Position numbers and translations under genes: made by a program | Shown here: positions 45,139 through 53,495 of the stretch, in pieces | Position numbering within the stretch: the first letter of the stretch is position 1 | How the letters are laid out: each line of letters opens with the position of its first letter | Notes under the pieces: model-generated | Databases searched by the model: none | Told to the model about the DNA's origin: nothing | The model's input: the letters and a program-made list of their open reading frames with translations, nothing else | From: JAZKFT01 sp040386335 | GTDB taxonomy: Bacteria; Bacteroidota; Bacteroidia; Chitinophagales; Chitinophagaceae | DNA: 64,000 nt | NCBI GenBank assembly: GCA_040386335.1 | Contig: JAZKFT010000045.1 | Coordinates: 62,001 to 126,000, forward strand | Reading direction: 5' to 3'

Positions 45139-45255
45139 CAAGATGACACCCGCATGCTGATATTGGCGAAAGCGGGCAATGTGTTTCGGGTGAAAGGGAA
45201 TTTGAAGTTTGTGGATTGGCTGGTAGACAATAACCTCGATATTTACCGTTATTAG
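45139..45255 (+). pseudogene. Possible C-terminal gene relic
   Basis: After TAG at 45136-45138 an open frame reads 'QDDTRMLILAKAGNVFRVKG' and ends 'WLVDNNLDIYRY' at a TAG. The composition looks like real protein sequence, but it is only 38 codons and lacks a start signal (one internal ATG at 45154). It may be the tail of a lost gene or a tiny protein. The rest of the 339-bp gap shows nothing. Confidence 0.3.
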
Positions 45256-45285
45256 CCTGCACCAAGCTTTCGACCCATGCACAGT

Positions 45286-46017
45286 ATGCGCAAGAATGTC
45301 ATTCCCTATATATTGTGTGGTGCATTATTATTTTCCTGCAGCCCGTCATTTGAATTTTCAAAGCAGCATGTGATGCTTTACTCAATGGATTTTGCGCAGG
45401 AAAATTATCGCATGTCTGAACCCAACAGCATGTTTATTTGCCGGGACGACAGTAACATGGTCGAGGTACGTCATCCTTTTGGTTCATATGATAAACGAGG
45501 TGTGATGGACAGTTTGCCCGGAGAACTTAGATACAGCGAAGTCGATACGCCATTTTATTCAGAGATACCATACCGTTACTTTAAGCAGGGCAATCACCTT
45601 GTGAAACAGTTGGGAACTTCGGAGTTAAGTCGCCAGATTCCATTTTATTTTTCCGGCGAAATGAAAGTAAAACCATTCGAAACATATAATTTATGTGACA
45701 TTTCAGGTGGAACGGTATGTTCGACCAGTATAGCCCAAAAAGATACAGTCATTCTATTTCAACATCATAAACTCCACTGTTGGATATTGAAGGAAAAATA
45801 TCTAAGCTTGGGGCCTGCACCAACTTTGGAATTCACTACATACCTCGAAAAGAAAACAATGCTCCCTTTAAGAATTGAAGAGAAGGCAGTGGAAACAATA
45901 AGGCACGGCAATGGATACTCGTCCTACCTTATGGTTTATGCTGCAGCAGGCTATATCAAGGTAAAAGATTCAATTTCAAAATATTACCGGGTGAAACATT
46001 GTTATTCCGAAGAATAG
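45286..46017 (+). CDS. Lipoprotein of unknown function
   Basis: The 243-residue protein (ATG 45286; an in-frame ATG at 45277 adds three residues) has a signal peptide ending 'GALLFSC', with C18 as lipobox cysteine. The mature protein is rich in beta-strand-like segments and short repeats of aromatic and charged residues, with two cysteines ('YNLCDISGGTVCSTS') that could form a disulphide. I do not recognise the family. It is monocistronic. Confidence 0.65.
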   Translation: MRKNVIPYILCGALLFSCSPSFEFSKQHVMLYSMDFAQENYRMSEPNSMFICRDDSNMVEVRHPFGSYDKRGVMDSLPGELRYSEVDTPFYSEIPYRYFKQGNHLVKQLGTSELSRQIPFYFSGEMKVKPFETYNLCDISGGTVCSTSIAQKDTVILFQHHKLHCWILKEKYLSLGPAPTLEFTTYLEKKTMLPLRIEEKAVETIRHGNGYSSYLMVYAAAGYIKVKDSISKYYRVKHCYSEE

Positions 46018-46100
46018 GCTGTATGCAGTAGTAACGAGGAATGGCAATGGAAGAAAGGTCCACTGCCAAATAGTGTTTCACAGTTCTGCTTCCCTTTTTT

Positions 46101-46108
46101 TACATTTG
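46101..46108 (+). promoter_or_regulatory. -7 promoter element
   Basis: TACATTTG, an exact TAnnTTTG match, lies 48 bp before the ATG of the YajQ-family gene at 46157. Confidence 0.5.
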
Positions 46109-46156
46109 CCACATCAACCCCTTAAAAGCATTTTCATCACTCAAAATCCATCCGCT

Positions 46157-46648
46157 ATGCCATCATTCGATATCGCCAGTAAAGTAGACCTGCAAACCCT
46201 TGACAATGCCATTAACGTGGTAAAAAAAGAAATCACTAACCGTTTTGATTTTAAAGGAAGCCATGTAGAAATAGACCTTGATAAAAAGAATTTCATATTG
46301 AAACTGGAAGCCGACAGCGATATGAAAATGGACCAGATCACCGATGTGTTGATCAGCCGCAGCATGAAGCAGGGACTGGCCGCCGAAATATACGATTTCA
46401 GCAAGGAAGGCTACCAAAGCGGTAAGCACTGGAAAAAAGAAGTAACAGTCCGTAACGGCCTGAAACAGGAAGACAGCAAGAAAATAGTAAAGATGATCAA
46501 AGACAAAGGCCTTAAAGTACAAGCCGCCATTATGGACGATATCATCCGCGTAACCGGTAAAAAACTGGATGACCTGCAGGAAGTGATTGCCGCATGCAAT
46601 ACCGGCAACTTTGGTGTGGCGTTGCAGTATGTGAATATGAAGTCGTGA
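46157..46648 (+). CDS. yajQ: YajQ/DUF520 family nucleotide-binding protein
   Basis: The 163-residue protein is full length for the family and starts with the conserved 'MPSFDIASKVDLQTLDNAIN', followed by 'NRFDFKGSHVEIDL' and ending 'GNFGVALQYVNMKS'. YajQ proteins bind nucleotides or RNA, and in Xanthomonas a homologue binds cyclic di-GMP. The role in Bacteroidota is unknown. An upstream in-frame start at 46073 is rejected because family members start at MPSFDI and a promoter element lies inside the extension. Confidence 0.95.
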   Translation: MPSFDIASKVDLQTLDNAINVVKKEITNRFDFKGSHVEIDLDKKNFILKLEADSDMKMDQITDVLISRSMKQGLAAEIYDFSKEGYQSGKHWKKEVTVRNGLKQEDSKKIVKMIKDKGLKVQAAIMDDIIRVTGKKLDDLQEVIAACNTGNFGVALQYVNMKS

Positions 46649-46660
46649 CTGAATAAATAG

Positions 46661-46690
46661 TCATTGGTCATTGGGTCAATGGTCAATGAG
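46661..46690. repeat. TCATTGGTCAATGG word array
   Basis: Overlapping TCATTGGTCA/GGTCAATGG words follow the yajQ stop. Their complement (CATTGACCATTG) appears in the gap at 48258-48310, so these two gaps share a word family. Confidence 0.6.
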
Positions 46691-46800
46691 CTCAATTAAG
46701 ACAATGTAAAACTGAAAATTGGGGAAGTCAGCCGGCTTCCATTTCTTCTATTTAAGGACTGTCAACAGATTTTGGAACAAGGATGATTGAAACAATAAAC

Positions 46801-46861
46801 CCTTCTCCGGAGAGGCACCCTTCTCCGCGGGGAGAAAGGTCGGGGATGAGGCCTCTCCTGC
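46801..46861. repeat. CCTTCTCC repeat element, copy 1
   Basis: It contains the hairpin TTCTCC-GCGG-GGAGAA (46821-46836) followed by GGGGATGAGGC. A second copy of the element with the same order lies at 61419-61490. It occupies the gap before the DEAD-box helicase gene. Confidence 0.65.
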
Positions 46862-46904
46862 GCACTGTTAACCTTCACCTCCATTCGTTTCCTACCTTCG
46901 CCAC

Positions 46905-48227
46905 ATGAACACAGAAGATTCCCACATCGTATCAATTCTCGAAAAGCTCGGCATTGCCCAACTCAATGAAATGCAGCTCGCTTCCATTGACGCCAGCAAA
47001 ACCGCGAAGGATATCGTGCTTTTATCGCCCACAGGTTCCGGAAAAACCCTGGCCTTCCTGCTGCCTGTGCTGTTGGATCTGCAAGAGGGAATTAGCGGCA
47101 TCCAGGCATTGGTCATTGCCCCATCAAGAGAATTGGCCCTGCAAATTGAAAAGGTTTTTAAATCGATGGGAACGGGTTTTAAAGTGAATTGCTTCTACGG
47201 CGGCCACGATGTAAATACAGAAATCAATAACCTGGTGCAACCGCCGGCTGTACTTATCGGCACCCCCGGTCGACTTGCCGAGCATATCCGGAAGGGCAAT
47301 TTTGACATCACAACCATTACTACCCTTGTGCTGGATGAATTTGATAAAAGCCTCGAATTTGGCTTCGAAACAGATATGGCCTTTATTGTTGGCCAACTGA
47401 TTAATCTTAAAAAAAGGATACTGACCTCTGCCACTCAAACAATTGATATTCCGGAATTTACGGGGATCGTCGCTGCTACCGAACTCAATTTTCTAACTGA
47501 AGAAAAGGGTACTGGTCTCGATTTGAAACTGGTAAAAGCCGACAGTAAAGACAAAACGGAATCCCTCTTAAAACTCCTGGCTGTGATCGGTAATGAACCC
47601 ACGCTGGTATTTTGCAATCATCGGGAAACGGTGGAGCAGATCAGTAAGTTTCTTTTCAAAAAAGGGTTGATGCACGATATCTACCATGGCAAGCTGGAAC
47701 AATACGAACGCGAAATGGCCATTGCAAAATTCAGGAATGGCAGCAACAATATTCTTATCAGCACCGACCTCGCCAGCCGGGGACTGGATATTGACACTAT
47801 GAAGAACGTGGTGCACTATCATATTCCCGCCACCGAAGCGGCATATACCCATCGCAATGGCCGCACTGCCCGGATGGAAAAAGAAGGCACTGCCTACCTG
47901 CTGATGAGCGATGAAGAATACCTGCCGGGCTATATCACATCTGCCCCCGAATGGCTGGATTTACCGTCCCAGGCCAAGCTGCCGCCCAACCCCGCCTGGA
48001 CAACGATCCATATCACCGGTGGGAAAAAAGAGAAGATCAATAAAATCGATATTGTAGGGCTGCTATTAAAAAAAGGGGGCCTGGCCAAAGAAGAGTTAGG
48101 CCTGATAGAAGTAGGCGACCATCATAGCTACGCCGCTGTAAAAAAGCAAAAAGCCCAACAGATCGTGAACGCCCTGGGCCAGGAGAAGATCAAAGGCTAC
48201 CGGCTTAAACTGGAAATAGCCAGGTAG
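46905..48227 (+). CDS. DEAD-box RNA helicase (DbpA-like C-terminus)
   Basis: The 440-residue protein has the Q-motif 'LNEMQLASID', Walker A 'SPTGSGKT', motif Ia 'APSRELALQI', 'GTPGRL', Walker B as DEFD rather than DEAD ('LVLDEFDKSLEFGF'), motif III 'TSATQ' and motif VI 'HRNGRTARM'. The last 75 residues ('HITGGKKEKINKIDIVGLLL') resemble the DbpA RNA-binding domain that targets 23S rRNA, so a ribosome-assembly role is plausible. It is monocistronic. Confidence 0.92.
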   Translation: MNTEDSHIVSILEKLGIAQLNEMQLASIDASKTAKDIVLLSPTGSGKTLAFLLPVLLDLQEGISGIQALVIAPSRELALQIEKVFKSMGTGFKVNCFYGGHDVNTEINNLVQPPAVLIGTPGRLAEHIRKGNFDITTITTLVLDEFDKSLEFGFETDMAFIVGQLINLKKRILTSATQTIDIPEFTGIVAATELNFLTEEKGTGLDLKLVKADSKDKTESLLKLLAVIGNEPTLVFCNHRETVEQISKFLFKKGLMHDIYHGKLEQYEREMAIAKFRNGSNNILISTDLASRGLDIDTMKNVVHYHIPATEAAYTHRNGRTARMEKEGTAYLLMSDEEYLPGYITSAPEWLDLPSQAKLPPNPAWTTIHITGGKKEKINKIDIVGLLLKKGGLAKEELGLIEVGDHHSYAAVKKQKAQQIVNALGQEKIKGYRLKLEIAR

Positions 48228-48257
48228 ATATTATTGCAAATTGCAAATTTATAATTT

Positions 48258-48310
48258 CCCATTGACCATTGCCCCTTGCCTATTGCCAACTGCCAACTGC
48301 AAAACTGCCC
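48258..48310. repeat. CATTGACCATTGCC/TGCCAACTGCC word array
   Basis: ATTGCC, TTGCC and ACTGCC words are repeated about eight times before the TrhO gene. Complementary words are found at 46661-46690. Confidence 0.65.
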
Positions 48311-48319
48311 ACTTGCCTT

Positions 48320-48327
48320 TATCTTTG
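48320..48327 (+). promoter_or_regulatory. -7 promoter element
   Basis: TATCTTTG, an exact TAnnTTTG match, lies 49 bp before the ATG at 48377, just after the word array. Confidence 0.5.
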
Positions 48328-48376
48328 CCCCTCAAAATTTTGTTCGTTCTGTAAACGTCCTTAAAATTTTATTTGC

Positions 48377-49420
48377 ATGGCACAACTACACAACCGGGTT
48401 TCCAATGCGGAACTCAAGCAACTCATGTTGCAGGAAACAGAACCAAGAACGACCCTCAGTTTTTATCAATACCACCCAATTGCCGACCCTCAACAGTTCC
48501 GTGACGAACTTTGGAAGGGGTTAACTGCCCTCAAAGTTTTTGGACGCATTTATGTGGCACACGAAGGCATTAACGCACAGGTAAGTGTTCCGGCTTCGGG
48601 TTTTGAAGCCATGAAGGAGTACCTGTATACTATCGATTTTCTCAACGGAATGCGACTCAATATTGCGGTGGATGACGATGGAAAGAGTTTTTGGGTATTG
48701 CGTATCAAAGTGCGGGAAAAGATCGTGGCCGATGGCATCAGCGATCCCAGCTTTGATGTAATGCATAAAGGGCAATACCTTAAAGCCGCAGCATTTAATG
48801 AGCTGAGCGAGAAGCCGGGCACCGTAGTGATCGACATGCGGAACCATTACGAGTACGAAGTGGGCCATTTTAAAAATGCGATAGAAATACCCAGCGATAC
48901 GTTTCGCGAACAGCTACCTATGGCAGTGGATATGATGAAGGGCAAGGAAGATCAGAACATCATCATGTATTGCACCGGTGGCATCCGCTGCGAGAAGGCC
49001 AGCGCTTACATGCTCCACCACGGTTTTAAAAATGTGTTCCATGTAGAAGGCGGCATCATCAATTATGTAAACGAAGTAAAACAGGAGAGGTTGGAACAGA
49101 AATTCATAGGCAAGAATTTTGTTTTTGATGAACGCCTGGGAGAGCGGGTTACGGAGGACATCATCAGTAAATGCCACCAATGCGGCCTGCCTGCAGATAC
49201 GCATACCAACTGTAACAACGATGCCTGCCACTTGCTTTTTATTCAATGTGAAACCTGTGCTGCACAACACGATGGCTGCTGCAGCGATGCCTGCCTTCAT
49301 GAGTATCATTTACCGGCTGAAGAACAGGCCGAACTGCGAAAAGGCAGGAGTAATGGCACAATGATCTTTAATAAAGCAAAGCAGAGGCTGAGACCGAGGT
49401 TAGGAGAGAGAGAAATGTGA
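48377..49420 (+). CDS. trhO: tRNA uridine(34) hydroxylase / rhodanese-domain protein
   Basis: The 347-residue protein matches TrhO (YceA/UPF0176): an N-terminal domain ('FYQYHPIADPQQF', 'GRIYVAHEGINAQVS'), then a rhodanese domain ('VVIDMRNHYEYEVGHF') with the active-site loop 'YCTGGIRCEKA'. A C-terminal cysteine-rich tail follows ('CHQCGLPADTHTNCNNDACH' and 'CETCAAQHDGCC'), likely zinc-binding. TrhO hydroxylates U34 of several tRNAs using prephenate-independent oxygen chemistry. The C-terminal repeat array begins at its stop codon. Confidence 0.93.
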   Translation: MAQLHNRVSNAELKQLMLQETEPRTTLSFYQYHPIADPQQFRDELWKGLTALKVFGRIYVAHEGINAQVSVPASGFEAMKEYLYTIDFLNGMRLNIAVDDDGKSFWVLRIKVREKIVADGISDPSFDVMHKGQYLKAAAFNELSEKPGTVVIDMRNHYEYEVGHFKNAIEIPSDTFREQLPMAVDMMKGKEDQNIIMYCTGGIRCEKASAYMLHHGFKNVFHVEGGIINYVNEVKQERLEQKFIGKNFVFDERLGERVTEDIISKCHQCGLPADTHTNCNNDACHLLFIQCETCAAQHDGCCSDACLHEYHLPAEEQAELRKGRSNGTMIFNKAKQRLRPRLGEREM

Positions 49421-49519
49421 GAAATGTGGAAATGTGAGAAATGTGGAAATGTGGAAATGTGAGAAATGTGGAAATGTGGAAATGTGAGAAATGTGAAAAT
49501 GTGGAAATGAGAGAGAGGT
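49418..49519. repeat. GTGGAAAT/GTGAGAAAT word array, copy 2
   Basis: About eleven units of GTGGAAAT and GTGAGAAAT alternate from the trhO stop onward, with periods of 8 to 9 bp. The same GTGGAAAT unit occurs at 42562-42600. Confidence 0.85.
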
Positions 49520-49523
49520 GGAA

Positions 49524-49958
49524 TTATCGGCCTTTTTCTTCTATTTTCTTCATCCTTGAAAACGGATAACCATTGCATCCTTTGCGTGGGTTTTTGCGGT
49601 CGGCGGCGGCGGTGGCTTCGGCTGCTTCTTTATTGGACGCGTCATATAACGTCAGGCAAAATCCCCACAAGTAGGGCGCCATATTTTCAAATTGCATATA
49701 GTCTATCCTTGTATAAAGGCCCTTATCTGTCTTATTGGCCGAATCGTTTTTTGCGATGAGGTACTGGTCTTTTACATTCCATTTAATGATATGATACTTG
49801 GTAGTTGGTAATTGCGTCCATACACTATCTGTGATTTGATAGCGAATCCCATAGTCATCGGTAAAATCCCCGATCAGGAGTGTGGGTTTGGCTGCTTCCT
49901 GCGCAGCAGACCCTGTGGCCCAAAACATCAGCGCCAGGAATGCGGATAATATTTTCAT
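49524..49958 (-). CDS. Small exported protein of unknown function
   Basis: ATG 49958 gives 144 residues starting with a signal peptide (MKILSAFLALMFWATGSAAQ). The in-frame codon at 50000 would extend it before the signal and is unlikely. The mature part reads 'LLIGDFTDDYGIRYQITDSV' with tryptophans spaced along it, and a basic tail 'NPRKGCNGYPFSRMKK'. I do not recognise a family. It is convergent with trhO across a long repeat array. Confidence 0.7.
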   Translation of the reverse strand: MKILSAFLALMFWATGSAAQEAAKPTLLIGDFTDDYGIRYQITDSVWTQLPTTKYHIIKWNVKDQYLIAKNDSANKTDKGLYTRIDYMQFENMAPYLWGFCLTLYDASNKEAAEATAAADRKNPRKGCNGYPFSRMKKIEEKGR

Positions 49959-50058
49959 GAATGCAAGTAAAGTAAAAAATGCGCCGCGGCAATTATTCAA
50001 ATTAAACGCCTGTTAAAATGGTATAGCTTTATCCCTTACTTTCACAGTTCGAAGCTAA

Positions 50059-50604
50059 TTGTTGAAAAAAATACTGTCCATATTACTACTGGTAACAATG
50101 ATGTTTTATAGCGTAGGGTTTTATGTGGCCTACCGCTATAATATTAAAGCAGTAAAAAGGGAAATGCGTTCTGCGATTGCCTCCCGCCAATATCAGCCAG
50201 ATGAGCTTTTCATCATCGAAATTCCACTTGAAAATAATGTTCCGACAGCCCCTTATTTTGAAAAAGTAGATAAGCATGAGTTTCGGTACCATGGGCATAT
50301 GTACGACATTGTAAAGACCCAATTGGACAAGGATAAAGTAACCTACACCTGCATCAGCGATAAAGAAGAAACGCACCTGATAGCTGTATTTGCCGATGAA
50401 GTAATGCGGCAAAATGATCACCCACTTGCGGGTAAAAAAGCGGTGACGCTAATTAAATTCTCGTCTGCCTATTATACTTTTTCAGAAAATACATTTACTC
50501 CTGTTATGCAGGACGCAACCATACATGTGAATACAAGGATCGTTGCCGACAAGCTAACAATCGCCTATCTCAATATCCCTTCGCCACCACCGTGGCTTTC
50601 CTAA
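50059..50604 (+). CDS. Membrane-anchored protein of unknown function
   Basis: The 181-residue protein begins at a TTG (50059 or 50062) with no upstream ATG in frame. One N-terminal membrane segment (LLLVTMMFYSVGFYVAYRY) is followed by a soluble part with 'ELFIIEIPLENNVPTAPYFE' and 'EFRYHGHMYDIVKTQ'. Small single-pass proteins of this layout are common in Bacteroidota and often sit near TonB-dependent receptor genes, as here, but no function is known to me. Confidence 0.65.
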   Translation: MLKKILSILLLVTMMFYSVGFYVAYRYNIKAVKREMRSAIASRQYQPDELFIIEIPLENNVPTAPYFEKVDKHEFRYHGHMYDIVKTQLDKDKVTYTCISDKEETHLIAVFADEVMRQNDHPLAGKKAVTLIKFSSAYYTFSENTFTPVMQDATIHVNTRIVADKLTIAYLNIPSPPPWLS

Positions 50605-50696
50605 ATCCAGCATTTTACAATTTGGTATGGTTTACTGAGTCAATGGTCATTTTTATGCACCACTGGCAGTATATGGCTATTGTAGTTTCTTGCGTT

Positions 50697-50711
50697 ATGC
50701 AGTGACTGCAT
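50697..50711. promoter_or_regulatory. Candidate operator upstream of heme/siderophore receptor
   Basis: ATGCAGT-G-ACTGCAT is a perfect 15-bp inverted repeat in the 348-bp gap before the TonB receptor. The half TGCATGAT also occurs twice as a direct repeat (50707-50714 and 50721-50728). A metal-responsive repressor such as Fur is the obvious candidate binder, but the site is not a canonical Fur box. Confidence 0.4.
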
Positions 50712-50952
50712 GATTGCTGTTGCATGATATTGTAAAATCTCCCTTTTCTATTTACTGGCCGGGATATATGGCGCAGTGTTTACCCGTGGGTAAATATTCT
50801 GCTATATAGCCCTGTTTATTCTGCCATTTTAAAACAATGTCGCAGGAACCGTGATCAGCGCCCGGCGCTGGGCGGTATTGTATAATTGACGATTGCCACA
50901 ACCGGCAACTGTCAATCCAATCCTAATTGCTAACAAAAAAAATATTGAAACC

Positions 50953-53379
50953 ATGAAGCGTTTGATCATGATAGCTGCCCTGGTATGCAGCACACAACTA
51001 TTTGCCCAAACTTTAAAAGGACGGGTATATGATGCCACAAATAACAGCCCCTTACCCGGTGTATCCGTGTCATTTTCAGGTAAAGGCGGAACCGTTACCG
51101 ATAAGGAAGGTGTGTTTTCCGTAGACTGCGGTAAAACCAAAGAAGTAACGATTTCTTTTATTGGTTATGGCAGTTTAAAAAAACAAATCAAAAACTGTAC
51201 AGATGAAATCAGCATTGCTCTAACACCATCTAACAGCAATCTGAATAACGTGGAAATTACAGCCACATCCAATGAGAACAAATCGCTATTGTATCAGCCT
51301 TCGTCTATTACCAAATTAACCACAATCGAACTGAAACGCGGTAATGGATTGTTTTTAGACGATGCCATTAATGGCAATGTGCCCGGTGTTACGATGAACC
51401 GGAGGTCAATGAGCGGAGGGCAGCAGTTTAATATCCGCGGATATGGAAATGGTTCAAGAGGTCCGCGTGGTGTTAGCAGCAATTTTGACGGTCAGGGTTA
51501 TAAAGTGTACCTGAACGGGATACCTGTAACAGACGCTGAAGGCATCACCACCATGGACGACCTGGACTTTGGGTCTGTGGGTAACGTAGAAGTAGTAAAA
51601 GGCCCGGCCGGTACATTGTATGGCTTAGCCATAGCCGGGGCGGTAAACCTGAGTACCATCAATCCGGAAAAGGGTAAAACCTCTGTTGGCCAGGAAGTAA
51701 TGTTTGGAAATTATGGTTTGCAGCGTTACACCACCAATTTTCAAATGGGAGGCGACCATTCATCCATTTTGCTGAATTATGGCCACCAGAAATCAAGCGG
51801 CACATCGATCCACAATGCATCTAAAAAGGACTTTGTCAACTTCATTGGTAATTTTCAGCCCAACGAAAAACAGACGATCAATACCTATGCAGGTTACAGT
51901 AATAGCTACGACGAACGTTACGGTGAATTGACCATTACACAATACGAAAACAACGATTATAGCGGTAACCCGGAATACACTAAAAGAAATGCCCATAGCA
52001 ATGTGATCACTTTCCGTGCCGGTGTGGGACATACCTATAAATTCAGCAAAAACATCGCCAACACTACCACTGTATTTGGCACAGGTTTTACCAGCAACGC
52101 CAGTTCAGCCGGTGGATGGACCGATAAGAACACTATCAACTATGGCCTTCGCTCTACATTCGATACGAAATTTTCACTGGGCGGCGGAACCACGTTAAGC
52201 GGTCTCACCGGCGTGGAAACACAACGCCAGGATGCAGATGTAATTGGCTTCAACCTGAAGGCAGATCCCAATGATCCCAATCCGACTGTTTATACTTACG
52301 GGGTAAGTCCTTATTGGGTAATCAATGCCAATACTTCCAATGTTGTAAGCACCAGTAAAACCACTTCATTGTTTACCGAGTGGAGCCTGGCTTTGCCGAT
52401 GGATTTTTCTGTTACTGCAGGTGTAGGTGTAACCAATATGAAAATCAAGTTGAGCGATCGCTTTAATCCAGCCATCACTACGAGACCGGCTAATTACGAA
52501 AAAAACTATACCGGCATGGTTTCTCCTCATGTAGCCATCAATAAAGTTTTCAGCAAGCAGTTCTCTTTGTATGCATCGTACAGCAAAGGGTATAAAGCCC
52601 CGGTAAGTTCTTATTTCTACATTACCACACCGGCTGTTACCTCACCTGCTACTCCTGCAACCGGCAGGGTGAACGAAGTGCTGAAACCAGAGATCGGTAA
52701 CCAGTATGAAGTAGGCACCAAGGGCCAGTTAATGAATGGCAAACTGGTATACGAACTAGCTTATTTTCATGCTGATTTTTCAAATAAAATGACTGCTGTT
52801 TCGGTGGTTTCGCCGGCTTCTCCTACCACTACTTTGTATTCTTATGTGGTAAATGGTGGAAATCAAAAGCATAGTGGTATTGAGGCCCTGGTAAAATACA
52901 CAGCCTACCAATCTAATGCCGGTTTTTTCCAAACCATTCGCCCGTTTGCGAACCTTACCTATTCTGACTTTAAATACGGTAGTAATTTCACGATCCAAAA
53001 AACAGTGCTGGCTTCCGGCGTGGAAGATTATAGCGGAAAAGCGGTTGCCGGCGTATCTAAGTATGTAGCAAATCTTGGCCTGGATCTGAATATGACCGGA
53101 GGTCCGTATGCGAATGTCAGCTATCAGTACAAAGACAAAATGCCGATTACTTCGCTGAATGATTTGTATGCTACGAGCTACAATTTATTGAATGCTAAAG
53201 TAGGGATACAACGTAGCCTGGGCAAGCATTTTGATATGGATGCCTATTTTGGGGCAACCAATCTTACAGGTGTAAAATATTACTACATGGTTTTTGTAAA
53301 TCAGTTGCCTGATGCTTATATAGCTGCAGCAAGAACCGCTGTTTTCTTTGGTGGCCTGAACCTGAAATATAATTTCTAA
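50953..53379 (+). CDS. TonB-dependent receptor for heme or siderophore
   Basis: ATG 50953 gives 808 residues with a signal peptide (MKRLIMIAALVCSTQLFAQ). A carboxypeptidase-regulatory-like domain ('LKGRVYDATNNSPLPGVSVS') and a plug ('FNIRGYGNGSRGPRGVSS', 'YLNGIPVTDAEGIT') follow, then a barrel ending '..FFGGLNLKYNF' with the terminal Phe expected for BAM-dependent insertion. The following genes encode a binding lipoprotein, a FecCD-type permease and an ATPase, so it imports an iron-bearing ligand. Binding-protein type suggests heme. The upstream in-frame codons to 50893 lack the signal peptide context. Confidence 0.92.
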   Translation: MKRLIMIAALVCSTQLFAQTLKGRVYDATNNSPLPGVSVSFSGKGGTVTDKEGVFSVDCGKTKEVTISFIGYGSLKKQIKNCTDEISIALTPSNSNLNNVEITATSNENKSLLYQPSSITKLTTIELKRGNGLFLDDAINGNVPGVTMNRRSMSGGQQFNIRGYGNGSRGPRGVSSNFDGQGYKVYLNGIPVTDAEGITTMDDLDFGSVGNVEVVKGPAGTLYGLAIAGAVNLSTINPEKGKTSVGQEVMFGNYGLQRYTTNFQMGGDHSSILLNYGHQKSSGTSIHNASKKDFVNFIGNFQPNEKQTINTYAGYSNSYDERYGELTITQYENNDYSGNPEYTKRNAHSNVITFRAGVGHTYKFSKNIANTTTVFGTGFTSNASSAGGWTDKNTINYGLRSTFDTKFSLGGGTTLSGLTGVETQRQDADVIGFNLKADPNDPNPTVYTYGVSPYWVINANTSNVVSTSKTTSLFTEWSLALPMDFSVTAGVGVTNMKIKLSDRFNPAITTRPANYEKNYTGMVSPHVAINKVFSKQFSLYASYSKGYKAPVSSYFYITTPAVTSPATPATGRVNEVLKPEIGNQYEVGTKGQLMNGKLVYELAYFHADFSNKMTAVSVVSPASPTTTLYSYVVNGGNQKHSGIEALVKYTAYQSNAGFFQTIRPFANLTYSDFKYGSNFTIQKTVLASGVEDYSGKAVAGVSKYVANLGLDLNMTGGPYANVSYQYKDKMPITSLNDLYATSYNLLNAKVGIQRSLGKHFDMDAYFGATNLTGVKYYYMVFVNQLPDAYIAAARTAVFFGGLNLKYNF

Positions 53380-53398
53380 GAACATAATATGTACATGC

Positions 53399-53478
53399 AA
53401 ACCGGCGGGGTACCGTTTTTCCAAAAACAATTTTTGATGGGTTTTTTTGGAAAAAAAGGGCCGGTACCCTGCCGGTTT
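53399..53478. repeat. Large hairpin between receptor and binding-protein genes
   Basis: A stem with arms of about 17 bp (AAACCGGCGGGGTACCG against CGGTACCCTGCCGGTTT) extends through a TTTTTCCAAAAA / TTTTTGGAAAAA second stem with a short bulge. It follows the receptor stop by about 20 bp. It has no clean terminal T-run after it, so partial termination or mRNA processing would let the receptor be made in excess over the transporter. Confidence 0.75.
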
Positions 53479-53495
53479 CATAAAATTATAAGACC

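Noticed and set aside
46905..48227. DEFD in place of DEAD as evidence of an inactive helicase
   Set aside because: The Walker B Asp-Glu pair is intact, and DEFD or similar substitutions occur in active DEAD-box relatives.
50605..50952. Possible cobalamin riboswitch before the TonB receptor
   Set aside because: The conserved B12 box and the expected GCCACTG-type core are not found; only a short palindrome is present.
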